In this document: positions 10,114 through 18,005 of the stretch, one piece after another
Numbering within the stretch: position 1 is the first letter of the stretch
Layout of the letters: each line of letters begins with the position of its first letter
Origin: Saccharopolyspora kobensis
Lineage (GTDB): Bacteria > Actinomycetota > Actinomycetes > Mycobacteriales > Pseudonocardiaceae
Assembly (NCBI RefSeq): GCF_900108315.1
Contig: NZ_FNVB01000007.1
Span: forward strand, 248,001-312,000
Direction: 5' to 3'
Length of the DNA: 64,000 nt
The notes under the pieces: model-generated
The model's input: only the letters and a program-made list of their open reading frames with translations
What the model was told of the DNA's origin: nothing
Databases searched by the model: none
Program-made: the position numbers and the translations under genes

Positions 10114-10650
10114 ATGTCGATGCGCTTCCGATTCTCCGCGGTGGCGTCGCTGGCCGCGCTCCTGCTGCTCCCGGCGGGTGGGGCGTTCTCCGCCCAAGCC
10201 GATCAGGAGGCCGCCGAGCCGCGGCAGACCGCTGTCCGCATCGTCAACGTGAGCTCGGGCCAGAAGCTGATCCCGACCGGGTACGGCGCGAACAAGGCGG
10301 ACGACATCGTCGTCTGGGCGAACGCCATCGAGGAAGCTCCCGGCGGCAAGCTGTGGCGGCTGCAGTTCCTCGGCGGCGGCTACTACCAGATCCGCAACGT
10401 CGACACGAACAAGTGTCTCGCGGTCGGCAACTACAACGCACCCGACGGGCGGACCGCGGTCGTCCAGCAGGAGTGCAGCCAGGCGTTCAACCAGCAGTGG
10501 GACCTGCCGCCCGCGGGCAACGGCCACCTGATCATCTCGCGCTCGGACGGTCGCGTCGTGGTCCCGTTCAACACGGGCGGCAACTACTGGGCGGTCCTGG
10601 AGCAGCAGTCCGGGGCGCTGACCCAGCAGTGGAACTTCCCGCCGGCCTGA
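10114..10650 (+). CDS. Secreted ricin-type beta-trefoil (lectin-like) protein
   Basis: 178 residues. MSMRFRFSAVASLAALLLLP starts a Sec signal peptide, probably cleaved after the Ala-rich stretch near residue 29. The rest is one RICIN beta-trefoil domain with the QxW-type repeats KLWRLQ, NQQWDLP and TQQWNFP and a KCLAV core. Such domains bind carbohydrate; no catalytic domain is fused, so it may act as a free lectin or bind cell-wall or plant polymers. AGAGAGGAA lies just before the ATG. A strong hairpin terminator follows. Confidence 0.82.
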   Translation: MSMRFRFSAVASLAALLLLPAGGAFSAQADQEAAEPRQTAVRIVNVSSGQKLIPTGYGANKADDIVVWANAIEEAPGGKLWRLQFLGGGYYQIRNVDTNKCLAVGNYNAPDGRTAVVQQECSQAFNQQWDLPPAGNGHLIISRSDGRVVVPFNTGGNYWAVLEQQSGALTQQWNFPPA

Positions 10651-10664
10651 CCGGCCTCGACACC

Positions 10665-10703
10665 GCACGCGCCCCGCGCCGGACCCCGGTGCGGGGCGCG
10701 TGC
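10665..10703 (+). terminator. Hairpin terminator after the lectin gene
   Basis: GCACGCGCCCCGC (10665-10677) and GCGGGGCGCGTGC (10691-10703) form a perfect 13-base stem with a 13-base loop, 15 bases after the stop. There is no U-tract, as is usual in high-GC actinomycetes. Confidence 0.75.
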
Positions 10704-10974
10704 GCTTCGCACGCTCGACTGATGTTCGGAGCGCATGCATTCATGCACGGACCGTGCGGTAATCTGAAGACGTTTCGGGGGTCAGGGTCGGATCGGGGGG
10801 TTCGACCGCGCGGAGCCGGAGGAACCTGGGGGTCAGGGCCGGCTCCGCGTCGACCACCTTTCCCGCCATCGTGCGATCGGCGTGGTCTAGCGCACTGTTT
10901 ACCGGTCAGTAACCGCCGTAGCTGGCATGATCGGCCCGACGTAGGGCAGCGCAGCCGGAAGCGGGAAGGATCGT
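10704..10974. promoter_or_regulatory. Gene-free stretch with hairpin and TTAC-GTAA inverted repeat before the dehydrogenase
   Basis: No gene is evident. GCGGAGCCGG (10810-10819) pairs perfectly with CCGGCTCCGC (10839-10848). TTACCGGTCAGTAA (10899-10912) has TTAC/GTAA arms and the look of a TetR-family operator of the kind that controls fatty-acid catabolism genes in actinobacteria. It lies 63 bases before the dehydrogenase start. Factor and function are inferred. Confidence 0.45.
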
Positions 10975-11838
10975 GTGGTGACGAAGATCGAGCGCCTGGG
11001 AGTCATCGGCGGCGGGCAGATGGGCGGTGGCATCGCGGAGGTCGGTGCCCGGGCCGGTCTCGACGTGATCGTCTGCGAGGTCAGCGACGAAGCCGCTCGC
11101 GCCGGCCGCACCAGGCTGTGGAAGTCGCTGAACCGCGCGGTGCAGAACGGCAAGCTGACCGAAGCCGAGCGCGACGCCGCGCAGTCCCGCCTGCACTTCA
11201 CCACGACGCTGGCCGACCTCGACGACCGCAACATGGTCATCGAGGCCATCGCCGAGGACGAGGAGCTCAAGACCAAGCTGTTCGCCGAGCTGGACAAGGT
11301 GGTGTCCGATCCGGACGCGATCCTGGCGTCGAACACCTCCTCCATCCCGATCGCCAAGCTGGCCGCCGCCACCAAGCGCCCGCAGCAGGTGCTCGGCGTG
11401 CACTTCTTCAACCCGGTCCCGGTGCTCAAGCTCGTCGAGCTGGTGCCCTCGCTGCTGACCTCGGAGGAGACCGTCGAGCGGGCCGCGGCGTTCGCCACCG
11501 AGCAGCTGGGCAAGGAGACCATCCGGGCCAAGGACCGCTCCGGGTTCGTCGTCAACGCCCTGCTGGTGCCCTACCTGCTGTCGGCGATCCGGATGGTCGA
11601 GGGCGGTTTCGCCACCGCCGAGGACGTGGACAAGGGCATGGTGCTGGGCTGCGCCCACCCGATGGGCCCGCTGCGCCTGTCCGACCTGGTCGGCCTGGAC
11701 ACCCTCAAGGCGATCGCGGACTCGATGCACGAGGAGTACGGCGACCCGAACTTCATCGCCCCGCCGCTGCTGCGCCGCATGGTCGAGGCGGGCCTGAAGG
11801 GCAAGAAGTCCGGCAAGGGCTTCTACGACTACAGCTGA
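10975..11838 (+). CDS. 3-hydroxyacyl-CoA (3-hydroxybutyryl-CoA) dehydrogenase
   Basis: 287 residues, the length of monofunctional short-chain enzymes. NAD motif VIGGGQMGGGIAE (10-22), catalytic His143 in HFFNPVPVLKLVE and Glu155 in the same stretch, then the C-terminal dimer domain ending GKGFYDYS. It oxidises (S)-3-hydroxybutyryl-CoA to acetoacetyl-CoA with NAD or NADP. This could take crotonyl-CoA-derived product from the glutarate genes at 15-18 kb, although the genes are not in one operon. GTG at 10975 or 10978 are both possible starts behind GGGAAGGA. Confidence 0.92.
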   Translation: MVTKIERLGVIGGGQMGGGIAEVGARAGLDVIVCEVSDEAARAGRTRLWKSLNRAVQNGKLTEAERDAAQSRLHFTTTLADLDDRNMVIEAIAEDEELKTKLFAELDKVVSDPDAILASNTSSIPIAKLAAATKRPQQVLGVHFFNPVPVLKLVELVPSLLTSEETVERAAAFATEQLGKETIRAKDRSGFVVNALLVPYLLSAIRMVEGGFATAEDVDKGMVLGCAHPMGPLRLSDLVGLDTLKAIADSMHEEYGDPNFIAPPLLRRMVEAGLKGKKSGKGFYDYS

Positions 11839-11849
11839 TCTCCGGCGGT

Positions 11850-11892
11850 GAAGGGTGTCTTCGGGCCAGCCGCCCGCCCGAAGACACCCTTC
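11850..11892. terminator. Bidirectional hairpin terminator
   Basis: GAAGGGTGTCTTCGGG (11850-11865) and CCCGAAGACACCCTTC (11877-11892) form a perfect 16-base stem with an 11-base loop. It lies exactly between the stops of two convergent genes, ending two bases before the minus-strand stop. Confidence 0.85.
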
Positions 11893-11894
11893 GC

Positions 11895-12737
11895 TCAGCT
11901 CGCTTCGCGCGACAGGAGCGCGCGGAGCTCTTCGACGACGCGGGCCGGGTCGTCCTCCATCGCGAAGTGGCCCGCGTTCGGGATCGTGGCGAGGGTCGCC
12001 GCCGGGATGTCCCGGGCGAGGCGGTGGGCGTAGGCCACCGGCTGCCAGCGGTCTTCCGCGCCCCAGATGACGTGCGTCGGGGTGCGCAGGGTTCTCAGCA
12101 GCGGTGCCACCCGCTGGGTCGGCGCCGAGTCGTAGTGGCGGACCTGGTGCTCGAAGAAGGACGCCCGGCCGACCGCTGTCCGATGTGGACGCAGATAGGC
12201 CTCCAGGGCTTCGCCGGTCATCCGGGCCGGGTCGGCCACCGTCATCGTCAGCTGGCGGGTGAGCAGGGCCTCGAAGTCGTGCTGCGACATCGCGGCGTGG
12301 TCGTCGAGGTGGTCGCGGATGATCTCCCGCCAGGTGCTCGACGGCCACGAGTCGTAGCTGACCGAGTCGATCAGCGCCAGCCGCGCGACGCGCTCCGGGT
12401 GCGCCGCGGTGAAGATCTGCGCCACCGCGCCGCCGATGTCGTGCGCGATCAACGTGCAGCGCCGGATTCCCAGCCGCACCAACAGCTTCTCCAGCAGGTC
12501 GGCCTGCGCGGTTACCGAGGTGTCGCGGCCGACCGGGCGTTCCGACGCGCCGTAACCCAGCAGGTCGTAGACCAGGATCCCGTGGCCGTCGGCTTCCAGC
12601 GCCGGGGCCACCTCGCGCCAGATGTGGGAGTGCGACGGCGTTCCGTGCAGGAACACCAGCGTCTCGCCGGTGCTGCCGGCGGTGTGCCGGTGGGCCAGCC
12701 GGACGCCGTCGACGACGATGTCCTCGGTGAGGATCAT
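11895..12737 (-). CDS. Alpha/beta hydrolase
   Basis: 280 residues. The oxyanion region is VFLHGTPSHSHIWR (about 29-42). The nucleophile position reads AHDIGGA (Asp instead of Ser), as in haloalkane dehalogenases, haloacetate dehalogenases and some epoxide hydrolases. WGAEDRWQP carries the acid region and NAGHFAMED the catalytic histidine. The Asp nucleophile favours a dehalogenase or epoxide-hydrolase-type activity over an esterase. Its ATG overlaps the stop of the quinone oxidoreductase by four bases, so the two are one operon under the divergent TetR. Confidence 0.87.
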   Translation of the reverse strand: MILTEDIVVDGVRLAHRHTAGSTGETLVFLHGTPSHSHIWREVAPALEADGHGILVYDLLGYGASERPVGRDTSVTAQADLLEKLLVRLGIRRCTLIAHDIGGAVAQIFTAAHPERVARLALIDSVSYDSWPSSTWREIIRDHLDDHAAMSQHDFEALLTRQLTMTVADPARMTGEALEAYLRPHRTAVGRASFFEHQVRHYDSAPTQRVAPLLRTLRTPTHVIWGAEDRWQPVAYAHRLARDIPAATLATIPNAGHFAMEDDPARVVEELRALLSREAS

Positions 12738-13780
12738 GCGGCTTCCTCCACGGTGATGACGAGCTTGCCGAAGAAGTTCTTGGCGGTGAAGGCGCGCTGG
12801 GCTTCGCGGAGTTCGCGCAGCGGGTGCGTGCCTGCCAGCAGCGGGGTGAGCTCGCCGCGCTCGATGTGGCCGATCAGCTGGGCGAAGTCCTCGTGGGTGC
12901 CGAAGGAGGAGCCGATCAGCTGCAGCTGCCGCAGGTAGACGGTGCGCAGGTCGGTCTCCACCAGCGGCCCGGCGATGCCGCCCGCGACCACGTAGCGGCC
13001 GAGCGGGGCGAGCATGCGCAGCAGCTGCGCGAACGCCGGGCCCGCGACCACGTCGGCCACGACGTCGACCGGCCCGGCTTCCGCGAGAACCGCCGCGTGC
13101 AGGTCCGGCGAGTCGCGGTCGACCGTCGCGTGCGCGCCGAGCTGCAGCGCCTGCTCGCGCTTGGCGGCGCTGGTCACGGCGATCACCCGCGCGCCGCGCG
13201 AGGTCGCGAGCTGGATCAGCGCCGAGCCGACACCGCCGGACGCTCCCGTGACCACCACGGTCTCCCCGTCGCGGACCTGCGCCCGGTTGAGCATGCGCAT
13301 CGCGGTGGCGTAGGCCGTGGGGAAGGTCGCGAGTTCGGTATCGCTGAGCGGGCTTTCGACCGCGTGGGCGTTGCCGGCGGGGACGGTGGTGTGCTCGGCG
13401 AACCCGCCGTCGCGTTCGCTGCCCAGGTACTCGGTGTCCACCAGCTCGCGTTCGCCGCCGGTGTAGAGCATCGGGTCGACGATCACCCGCTCGCCGAGCC
13501 GCGAGCTGGGCACGCCCGGCCCCACCTGGTCGATGCGGCCGACCACGTCGGCGCCCTGAATCCGCGGGAACGCCAGCGGCTCGCGCCGCCAGCCCGCGGT
13601 GTCGGCCGGGTCGTCCGGTGTGCCGTAGGCGCCTTCGCGGGTCCAGATGTCGGTGTTGTTGATGGCCGCCGCCGCGACCCTGATCCGGACTTCGCCCGGT
13701 CCCGCCTGCGGAGCGGGCACGTCTTCGCGGTACTCCAGCTTCTCCGGTCCGCCGAAGCCGGTGAGCAGCACTGCGCGCAT
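12734..13780 (-). CDS. Zinc-independent MDR oxidoreductase (quinone reductase-like)
   Basis: 348 residues of the medium-chain dehydrogenase/reductase fold. N-terminal GroES-like domain (AAAAINNTDIWTREG, IQGADVVGRI), then Rossmann motif VVVTGASGGVGSALIQLA (about 170-187). The zinc ligands of alcohol dehydrogenases are absent, pointing to the NADPH:quinone oxidoreductase or enoyl reductase branch. First gene of a two-gene operon with the alpha/beta hydrolase. It is divergent from a TetR gene with matching inverted operator sites in the promoter region, so repression by that TetR is likely. Substrate unknown. Confidence 0.88.
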   Translation of the reverse strand: MRAVLLTGFGGPEKLEYREDVPAPQAGPGEVRIRVAAAAINNTDIWTREGAYGTPDDPADTAGWRREPLAFPRIQGADVVGRIDQVGPGVPSSRLGERVIVDPMLYTGGERELVDTEYLGSERDGGFAEHTTVPAGNAHAVESPLSDTELATFPTAYATAMRMLNRAQVRDGETVVVTGASGGVGSALIQLATSRGARVIAVTSAAKREQALQLGAHATVDRDSPDLHAAVLAEAGPVDVVADVVAGPAFAQLLRMLAPLGRYVVAGGIAGPLVETDLRTVYLRQLQLIGSSFGTHEDFAQLIGHIERGELTPLLAGTHPLRELREAQRAFTAKNFFGKLVITVEEAA

Positions 13781-13800
13781 TTGAGGTCTCCCATCGAGGT

Positions 13801-13867
13801 ATACCGACCGGTGTGGTTACCACGATAGGCGCTTCGGTGCGGTTGGTGTCAACCCACCGGTCGGTAT
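13801..13867. promoter_or_regulatory. Paired TetR operator sites in a divergent promoter
   Basis: ATACCGACCGGT (13801-13812) and ACCGGTCGGTAT (13856-13867) are exact inverse copies, 43 bases apart, each close to one of the two divergent starts. TATAGT at 13865-13870 could be the -10 box of the TetR gene, so bound repressor would cover it. This is the classic layout for an autoregulated TetR with a divergent target operon. Confidence 0.75.
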
Positions 13868-13877
13868 AGTTGACGGC

Positions 13878-14456
13878 ATGGCGGAAGTGGCGGAGTTGCT
13901 GGAGAAGCTGACCCCGGCCGGGCGGCGGGTGCTCGACGTCGCGGCCGAGCTGTTCTACGCCGAGGGCATCCACGCGGTCGGCGTCGAGGCCATCGCGGCC
14001 GGGGCCGGGGTGACCAAGAAGACGCTCTACGCCTGCTTCGGGTCGAAGGAGCGGCTGGTCACCGCGTACCTGGTCGAGCGCGACCAGCGGTGGCGGGAGT
14101 GGGTGCGGAACTGGGTGGCGGAGCGCGCGAGCGGGCCTCGCGATGAGCTGCTGGCGGTGTTCGACGCGCTCGGCGCGTGGATGGATCGCGCGGGTTTCCG
14201 GGGCTGCGCCTTCGTCAACGCGCTGGCGGAGATGCCGGAGCCGGACCACCCCGGGCGAGCGGTGGTCATCGGGCAGAAGCGGTGGATGCGGGACTACTTC
14301 GAAGAGCTCGCGACGCTGGCGGAAGTCGCCGAGCCCGCGCAGTTCGCCGACAGCGCCCTGCTGCTCTACGAAGGCGCGACGATCGTGGCATCGGCCGACA
14401 TCCCGGGCGCGGTCGAGCACGCGCGCCGCACGGCCGAAGTCCTGCTCGCGGCCTGA
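13878..14456 (+). CDS. TetR-family transcriptional regulator
   Basis: 192 residues. The helix-turn-helix spans about 32-51 with GVEAIAAGAGVTKKTLYACFGSK. The C-terminal domain contains GCAFVNALAEM, a form common in TetR proteins that control oxidoreductase operons. Divergent from the quinone reductase/hydrolase operon, with two identical inverted sites between them. Only 10 bases separate the second operator from the ATG, so the transcript may be nearly leaderless. Confidence 0.92.
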   Translation: MAEVAELLEKLTPAGRRVLDVAAELFYAEGIHAVGVEAIAAGAGVTKKTLYACFGSKERLVTAYLVERDQRWREWVRNWVAERASGPRDELLAVFDALGAWMDRAGFRGCAFVNALAEMPEPDHPGRAVVIGQKRWMRDYFEELATLAEVAEPAQFADSALLLYEGATIVASADIPGAVEHARRTAEVLLAA

Positions 14457-14480
14457 GTCCTGGTTCCACCGCGAGGCCTT

Positions 14481-14564
14481 CCGTTTCCACTGGTCAGGCC
14501 CCGTGAGCGTTTTGTGGGGCTATAGCACCCCAAAGTGCTCACGGGGCTGCACCAGCGGAAACGG
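14481..14564. repeat. 84-base interrupted palindrome (long hairpin)
   Basis: Arms in order: CCGTTTCC/GGAAACGG, CTGGT/ACCAG, GCCCCGTGAGC/GCTCACGGGGC, then a GGGGC-TATA-G.CCCC tip. Only small bulges interrupt it. It lies between the convergent TetR and GntR genes and could act as a bidirectional terminator. Its length and elaborate tip are more than a terminator needs. The inner GTGAGC...GCTCAC palindrome with central TATAG may be a recurring genomic element. Confidence 0.7.
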
Positions 14565-14638
14565 AGCGGCGCGGGCGTTTTCGGGCGAAAACTGCGAGGG
14601 GCGCGGTGCTTTCGCGGGTCGTGCGGGCGGCCGACGAA

Positions 14639-15292
14639 TCAGTCCACTTCGGACGTGATGGTGCCGCGGAGGGCGTCGACCGCGTGGCGGCGGTGTTCGT
14701 CGAGCAGGCGGACCAGGTCGTCGGCCCGCCGGTTCTGCGCCGCGGACACGATCCCGTCGTGCTCGTGGCGAACCCGGGTGCGGTTGGCGTCGGAGTTGTA
14801 GTAGACCGCCCGGTAGGCGTCGGTGGCGTCCCAGAGGGTGCGCACGACGCGCAGCAGGCGCGGCATGCCCGACGGCTCCAACAGGGCGAAGTGGAAGCGG
14901 CGGTTGGCCGCGATCATGGCGACCAGATCGCCGTCGTCGGCCGCCCGCTCCACGTCCTGCTGGGCATCGGTGATCCGCGCCAGGTCGGTGTCGGTGAACC
15001 GCCCGGTGGCCACCGCGGCGGCTTCCGCCTCCAGCAGCTCCCGCATCCGGTAGACCTCCAGCAGGTCGCTCAGCGACAGCTCGGCCACCGAGTAGCCCCG
15101 GTGCGGCTGGTAGACGACCTGGCCCTCCGCCTCCAGCGTCTTCAGCGCCTCGCGCAGCGGTACCCGGCTCACGCCGAGGCCCTGGGCGATCGAGTCCTGC
15201 CGGATCGGCTGGCCCGGCGCCAGCTCGCCGGACACGATGGATCTGCGCAGCTCGCCGAGGACGAACTCCTGCGTGGTGGGTGGTCGCTGCAT
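14639..15292 (-). CDS. GntR-family regulator (FadR/FCD type)
   Basis: 217 residues. The N-terminal winged helix has IRQDSIAQGLGVSRVPLREAL (about 31-51), and the FCD ligand domain follows, with RRFHFALLEPSG and a metal-site histidine region RHEHDGIV. FCD domains bind small carboxylates. Divergent from the CoA-transferase/glutaryl-CoA dehydrogenase operon with a perfect 16-base palindrome between, so it likely senses a dicarboxylate such as glutarate and represses that operon. GGGAGG precedes the ATG on the minus strand. Confidence 0.92.
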   Translation of the reverse strand: MQRPPTTQEFVLGELRRSIVSGELAPGQPIRQDSIAQGLGVSRVPLREALKTLEAEGQVVYQPHRGYSVAELSLSDLLEVYRMRELLEAEAAAVATGRFTDTDLARITDAQQDVERAADDGDLVAMIAANRRFHFALLEPSGMPRLLRVVRTLWDATDAYRAVYYNSDANRTRVRHEHDGIVSAAQNRRADDLVRLLDEHRRHAVDALRGTITSEVD

Positions 15293-15340
15293 CCCGGTCC
15301 TCCCGTTCTCCGGTTCCTTGACCGGCTGCCCGACAACTGT

Positions 15341-15356
15341 ATATTGGATCCAATAT
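15341..15356. promoter_or_regulatory. Perfect palindromic operator for the GntR regulator
   Basis: ATATTGGATCCAATAT is a perfect 16-base palindrome in the 109-base gap between the divergent GntR gene and the CoA-transferase gene. The AT-rich sequence stands out from its surroundings, and FCD-type GntR proteins bind short palindromes in this position. Confidence 0.75.
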
Positions 15357-15401
15357 CACGGGTGACGCAAGCCACCGGTGCGCGACAGGAAGGGCGGGTG
15401 C

Positions 15402-16583
15402 ATGGAGACGCTGCCGATGGACGGCGTGGTCGTCGCGGACTTCAGCCGAGTGCTCGCCGGTCCGTACGCGACCATGCTGCTGGCCGACCTCGGCGCCACC
15501 GTGATCAAGGTGGAGCGCCCCGGCACCGGCGACGACACCCGGACCTGGGGCCCGCCCTGGACCGAGCACAGCTCGTCCTACTTCGAATCGGTCAACCGCG
15601 GCAAGCGCAGCATCGCCCTGGACCTCGGCGACCCGCAGGACCGGGCGACCGCGCACGACCTGGTCCGCCGCGCCGACGTGCTGGTGGAGAACTTCAAGCC
15701 CGGCTCGCTGGCCCGCCACGGCCTGGACCACGCCGCCGCCCGCGAGCTCAACCCGCGGCTGATCTACACCTCGATCTCCGGCTTCGGCAGCGACGGCGGT
15801 GCGGAACTGCCCGGCTACGACTTCGTGGTGCAGGCGCTCGGCGGGCTGATGAGCATCACCGGCGAAGCCGACGGACCGCCGATGAAGGCCGGTGTGGCGC
15901 TGGTGGACGTGCTCACCGGCAAGGACGCCGCGCTGGGCATCATGGCCGCGCTGCGCCACCGCGAGGCGACCGGCGAGGGCCAGCACGTCGAGGTGAACCT
16001 GCTGTCCAGCCTGCTGGCGTCGCTGGTCAACCAGATGAGCGGGCTGCTGACCACCGGCACCGCGCCGCGGCGGATGGGCAACCGGCACCCGAGCATCGCG
16101 CCGTACGAGACGTTGCGCTGCGAGGACGCCTTCCTGGCCGTCGCGGTCGGCAACGACGGCCAGTTCCGCAAGCTGTGCGGGGCGCTCGGGCTGCTCGGCC
16201 TGCCCGACGACGAGCGGTTCGCCACGAACGCGCAGCGCGTCGCCCACCGCGATGAGCTGGTCCGGCAGCTGGAGAACGTGCTCGGCGCCCGCACCGCGGC
16301 CGACTGGCAGGAGCGGCTGCAGGGCTTGGGAATCGCGTGCGGACAGGTCAACGACCTGGCGCAGGCGGTGCACTACGCCGAGTCCCTGGGCCTGCGGCCG
16401 CTGGTCGATCCCGGTGACGGGGCGACGATGCAGGTGCGCATGCCCATCGACTTCTCGGCGCACGGCAGCGCCGAGGTGACGCCGCCGCCGCTGCTCGGCG
16501 AGCACGGCAAAGAGGTCCTCGCTTGGCTGGAGGACCACGAACAACCGCTTTCTCCCATCGCTTCCAGGAGGAACCAGCAATGA
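15402..16583 (+). CDS. CaiB/BaiF family CoA-transferase (probably glutarate CoA-transferase)
   Basis: 393 residues. Class III CoA-transferase with VLAGPYATMLLADLGATVIK near the N-terminus, SVNRGKRSIALDL, and the catalytic Asp169 (VALVDVLTG), the same number as in formyl-CoA transferase. It transfers CoA between acids through an aspartyl anhydride. Overlap by four bases with a glutaryl-CoA dehydrogenase gene suggests it makes glutaryl-CoA from glutarate, like the mitochondrial enzyme SUGCT; the donor may be succinyl-CoA. Other dicarboxylates are possible. The ATG at 15402 follows AGGAAGGGCGGG. Confidence 0.85.
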   Translation: METLPMDGVVVADFSRVLAGPYATMLLADLGATVIKVERPGTGDDTRTWGPPWTEHSSSYFESVNRGKRSIALDLGDPQDRATAHDLVRRADVLVENFKPGSLARHGLDHAAARELNPRLIYTSISGFGSDGGAELPGYDFVVQALGGLMSITGEADGPPMKAGVALVDVLTGKDAALGIMAALRHREATGEGQHVEVNLLSSLLASLVNQMSGLLTTGTAPRRMGNRHPSIAPYETLRCEDAFLAVAVGNDGQFRKLCGALGLLGLPDDERFATNAQRVAHRDELVRQLENVLGARTAADWQERLQGLGIACGQVNDLAQAVHYAESLGLRPLVDPGDGATMQVRMPIDFSAHGSAEVTPPPLLGEHGKEVLAWLEDHEQPLSPIASRRNQQ

Positions 16584-17773
16584 GTGCCGGTGGCAAGCGC
16601 CCTGCGTTCGACCCGCGCGATCCGCTCGGGATCGACGCCGAATTCACCGCGGAGCAGCTGGCGATCCGCGACAGCGTGCGCGCGCTGTGCCGCGACCACG
16701 TGCAGCCGCACGTCGCGGAGTGGTACGAGCGCGGGGAGTTCCCGCAGGCCCGCGAGCTGGCCCGGGAGCTGGGCAAGCTCGGCGTGCTGGGCATGCACCT
16801 GGAGGGCTACGGCTGCGCCGGTCTGTCCGCAGTGGACTACGGCATCGCCTGCGAGGAGCTGGAGGCCTGCGACTCCGGGCTGCGCTCGCTGGTGTCGGTG
16901 CAGGGCTCGCTGGCCATGTTCGCCATCTGGCGCTGGGGCTCGGAGGAGCACAAGCAGCACTGGCTGCCGCAGATGGCGGCAGGCGAGGCGATCGGCTGCT
17001 TCGGCCTGACCGAGCCCGACCACGGCTCCGACCCGGCCTCGATGCTCACCACAGCGCGCCGCGACGGCTCCGACTGGGTGCTCAACGGCCGCAAGATGTG
17101 GATCACCAACGGCAGCATCGCCTCGGTGGCCGTGGTGTGGGCCAAGACCGACGAGGGCGTGCGCGGCTTCGTCGTCCCGACCGACACGCCGGGCTTCTCC
17201 GCGCCGGAGATCAAGCACAAGCTGTCCCTGCGCGCCTCGGTGACCAGCGAGCTGGTGCTCGACGACGTCCGGCTGCCCGCCGACGCCGTGCTGCCCGAGG
17301 TCACCGGCCTGCGCGGCCCGCTGTCCTGCCTCAACGAGGCCCGCTACGGCATCGTGTGGGGCGCGGTCGGCGCGGGTCGCAGCTGCCTGGAGGCGGCGCT
17401 GGACTACGCGACCACCCGCGAGCAGTTCGGCCGGCCGATCGGCGGCTTCCAGCTCACCCAGAGCAAGCTCGCCGACATGGCGGTGCGGGTGCAGAACGGC
17501 AGGCTCCTCGCCCTGCACCTCGGCCGCCGCAAGGACGCCGGGCAGCTCATCCCGCAGCAGGTCAGCTTCGGCAAGCTGGACAACGTGCGCGGAGCGATGG
17601 AGGTCGCCCGCACGGCGCGCACCATCCTCGGCGCGAACGGGATCTCCCTGGAGTACCCGGTGATCCGGCACATGACGAACCTGGAGTCGGTGCTGACCTA
17701 CGAGGGCACCGGCGAGATGCACGCGCTCACCATCGGCCAGGCCCTGACCGGCCTCAACGCCTTCCGAGGCTGA
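16580..17773 (+). CDS. gcdH: Glutaryl-CoA dehydrogenase-type acyl-CoA dehydrogenase
   Basis: 397 residues of the acyl-CoA dehydrogenase family. FAD/substrate motifs are CFGLTEPDHGSDP and MWITNGSIA, with the arginine-rich ATTREQFGRPI region and the catalytic Glu375 in LTYEGTGEMHAL. The C-terminal YEGT-HAL-GQALTG pattern matches glutaryl-CoA dehydrogenases, which oxidise and decarboxylate glutaryl-CoA to crotonyl-CoA. The ATG lies within the CoA-transferase stop (ATGA), showing coupling. Isobutyryl- or other short-chain dehydrogenase activity cannot be excluded from sequence alone. Confidence 0.85.
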   Translation: MSAGGKRPAFDPRDPLGIDAEFTAEQLAIRDSVRALCRDHVQPHVAEWYERGEFPQARELARELGKLGVLGMHLEGYGCAGLSAVDYGIACEELEACDSGLRSLVSVQGSLAMFAIWRWGSEEHKQHWLPQMAAGEAIGCFGLTEPDHGSDPASMLTTARRDGSDWVLNGRKMWITNGSIASVAVVWAKTDEGVRGFVVPTDTPGFSAPEIKHKLSLRASVTSELVLDDVRLPADAVLPEVTGLRGPLSCLNEARYGIVWGAVGAGRSCLEAALDYATTREQFGRPIGGFQLTQSKLADMAVRVQNGRLLALHLGRRKDAGQLIPQQVSFGKLDNVRGAMEVARTARTILGANGISLEYPVIRHMTNLESVLTYEGTGEMHALTIGQALTGLNAFRG

Positions 17774-17844
17774 GGTCCCCAATCCCTTCGGCACGCCGGT
17801 GCGGAGTGCGGCCGCACTCCGCACCGCCGTCCCGCGAGGTCAAC

Positions 17845-17889
17845 GCAATTTCAATTGAAGTTGGACGTCCGATTTCCATTGAAATTGCG
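17845..17889. repeat. AT-rich double palindrome, copy 1
   Basis: CAATTTCAATTGAAGTTG (17846-17863), a spacer GACGTCCG and ATTTCCATTGAAATTGCG (17872-17889). Both halves centre on CAATTG or CATTG and are nearly palindromic. The element is strikingly AT-rich in this GC-rich sequence. Copies lie at 17941-17985 and 26761-26803. Confidence 0.7.
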
Positions 17890-17901
17890 TGGATCCGGAC
17901 G

Positions 17902-17938
17902 CACCACCGGCGTGTCGGTGCCCGACGCGCCGGTGGTG
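17902..17938. terminator. Long hairpin between convergent genes
   Basis: CACCACCGGCGTGTCGG (17902-17918) and CCGACGCGCCGGTGGTG (17922-17938) pair at 16 of 17 positions with a 3-base loop. It lies exactly between AT-rich repeat copies 1 and 2 and between the convergent gcdH and SDR genes, so it may end both transcripts. Confidence 0.65.
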
Positions 17939-17940
17939 GT

Positions 17941-17985
17941 GCAATTTCAATTGAAATTGGATGTGCGATTTCCATTGAAATTGCG
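17941..17985. repeat. AT-rich double palindrome, copy 2
   Basis: CAATTTCAATTGAAATTG (17942-17959) is a perfect 18-base palindrome. The spacer GATGTGCG leads to ATTTCCATTGAAATTGCG (17968-17985). Same architecture and nearly the same spacer as copies 1 and 3. Confidence 0.72.
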
Positions 17986-18005
17986 TGGGGTCGTGGGGTC
18001 GGCTG

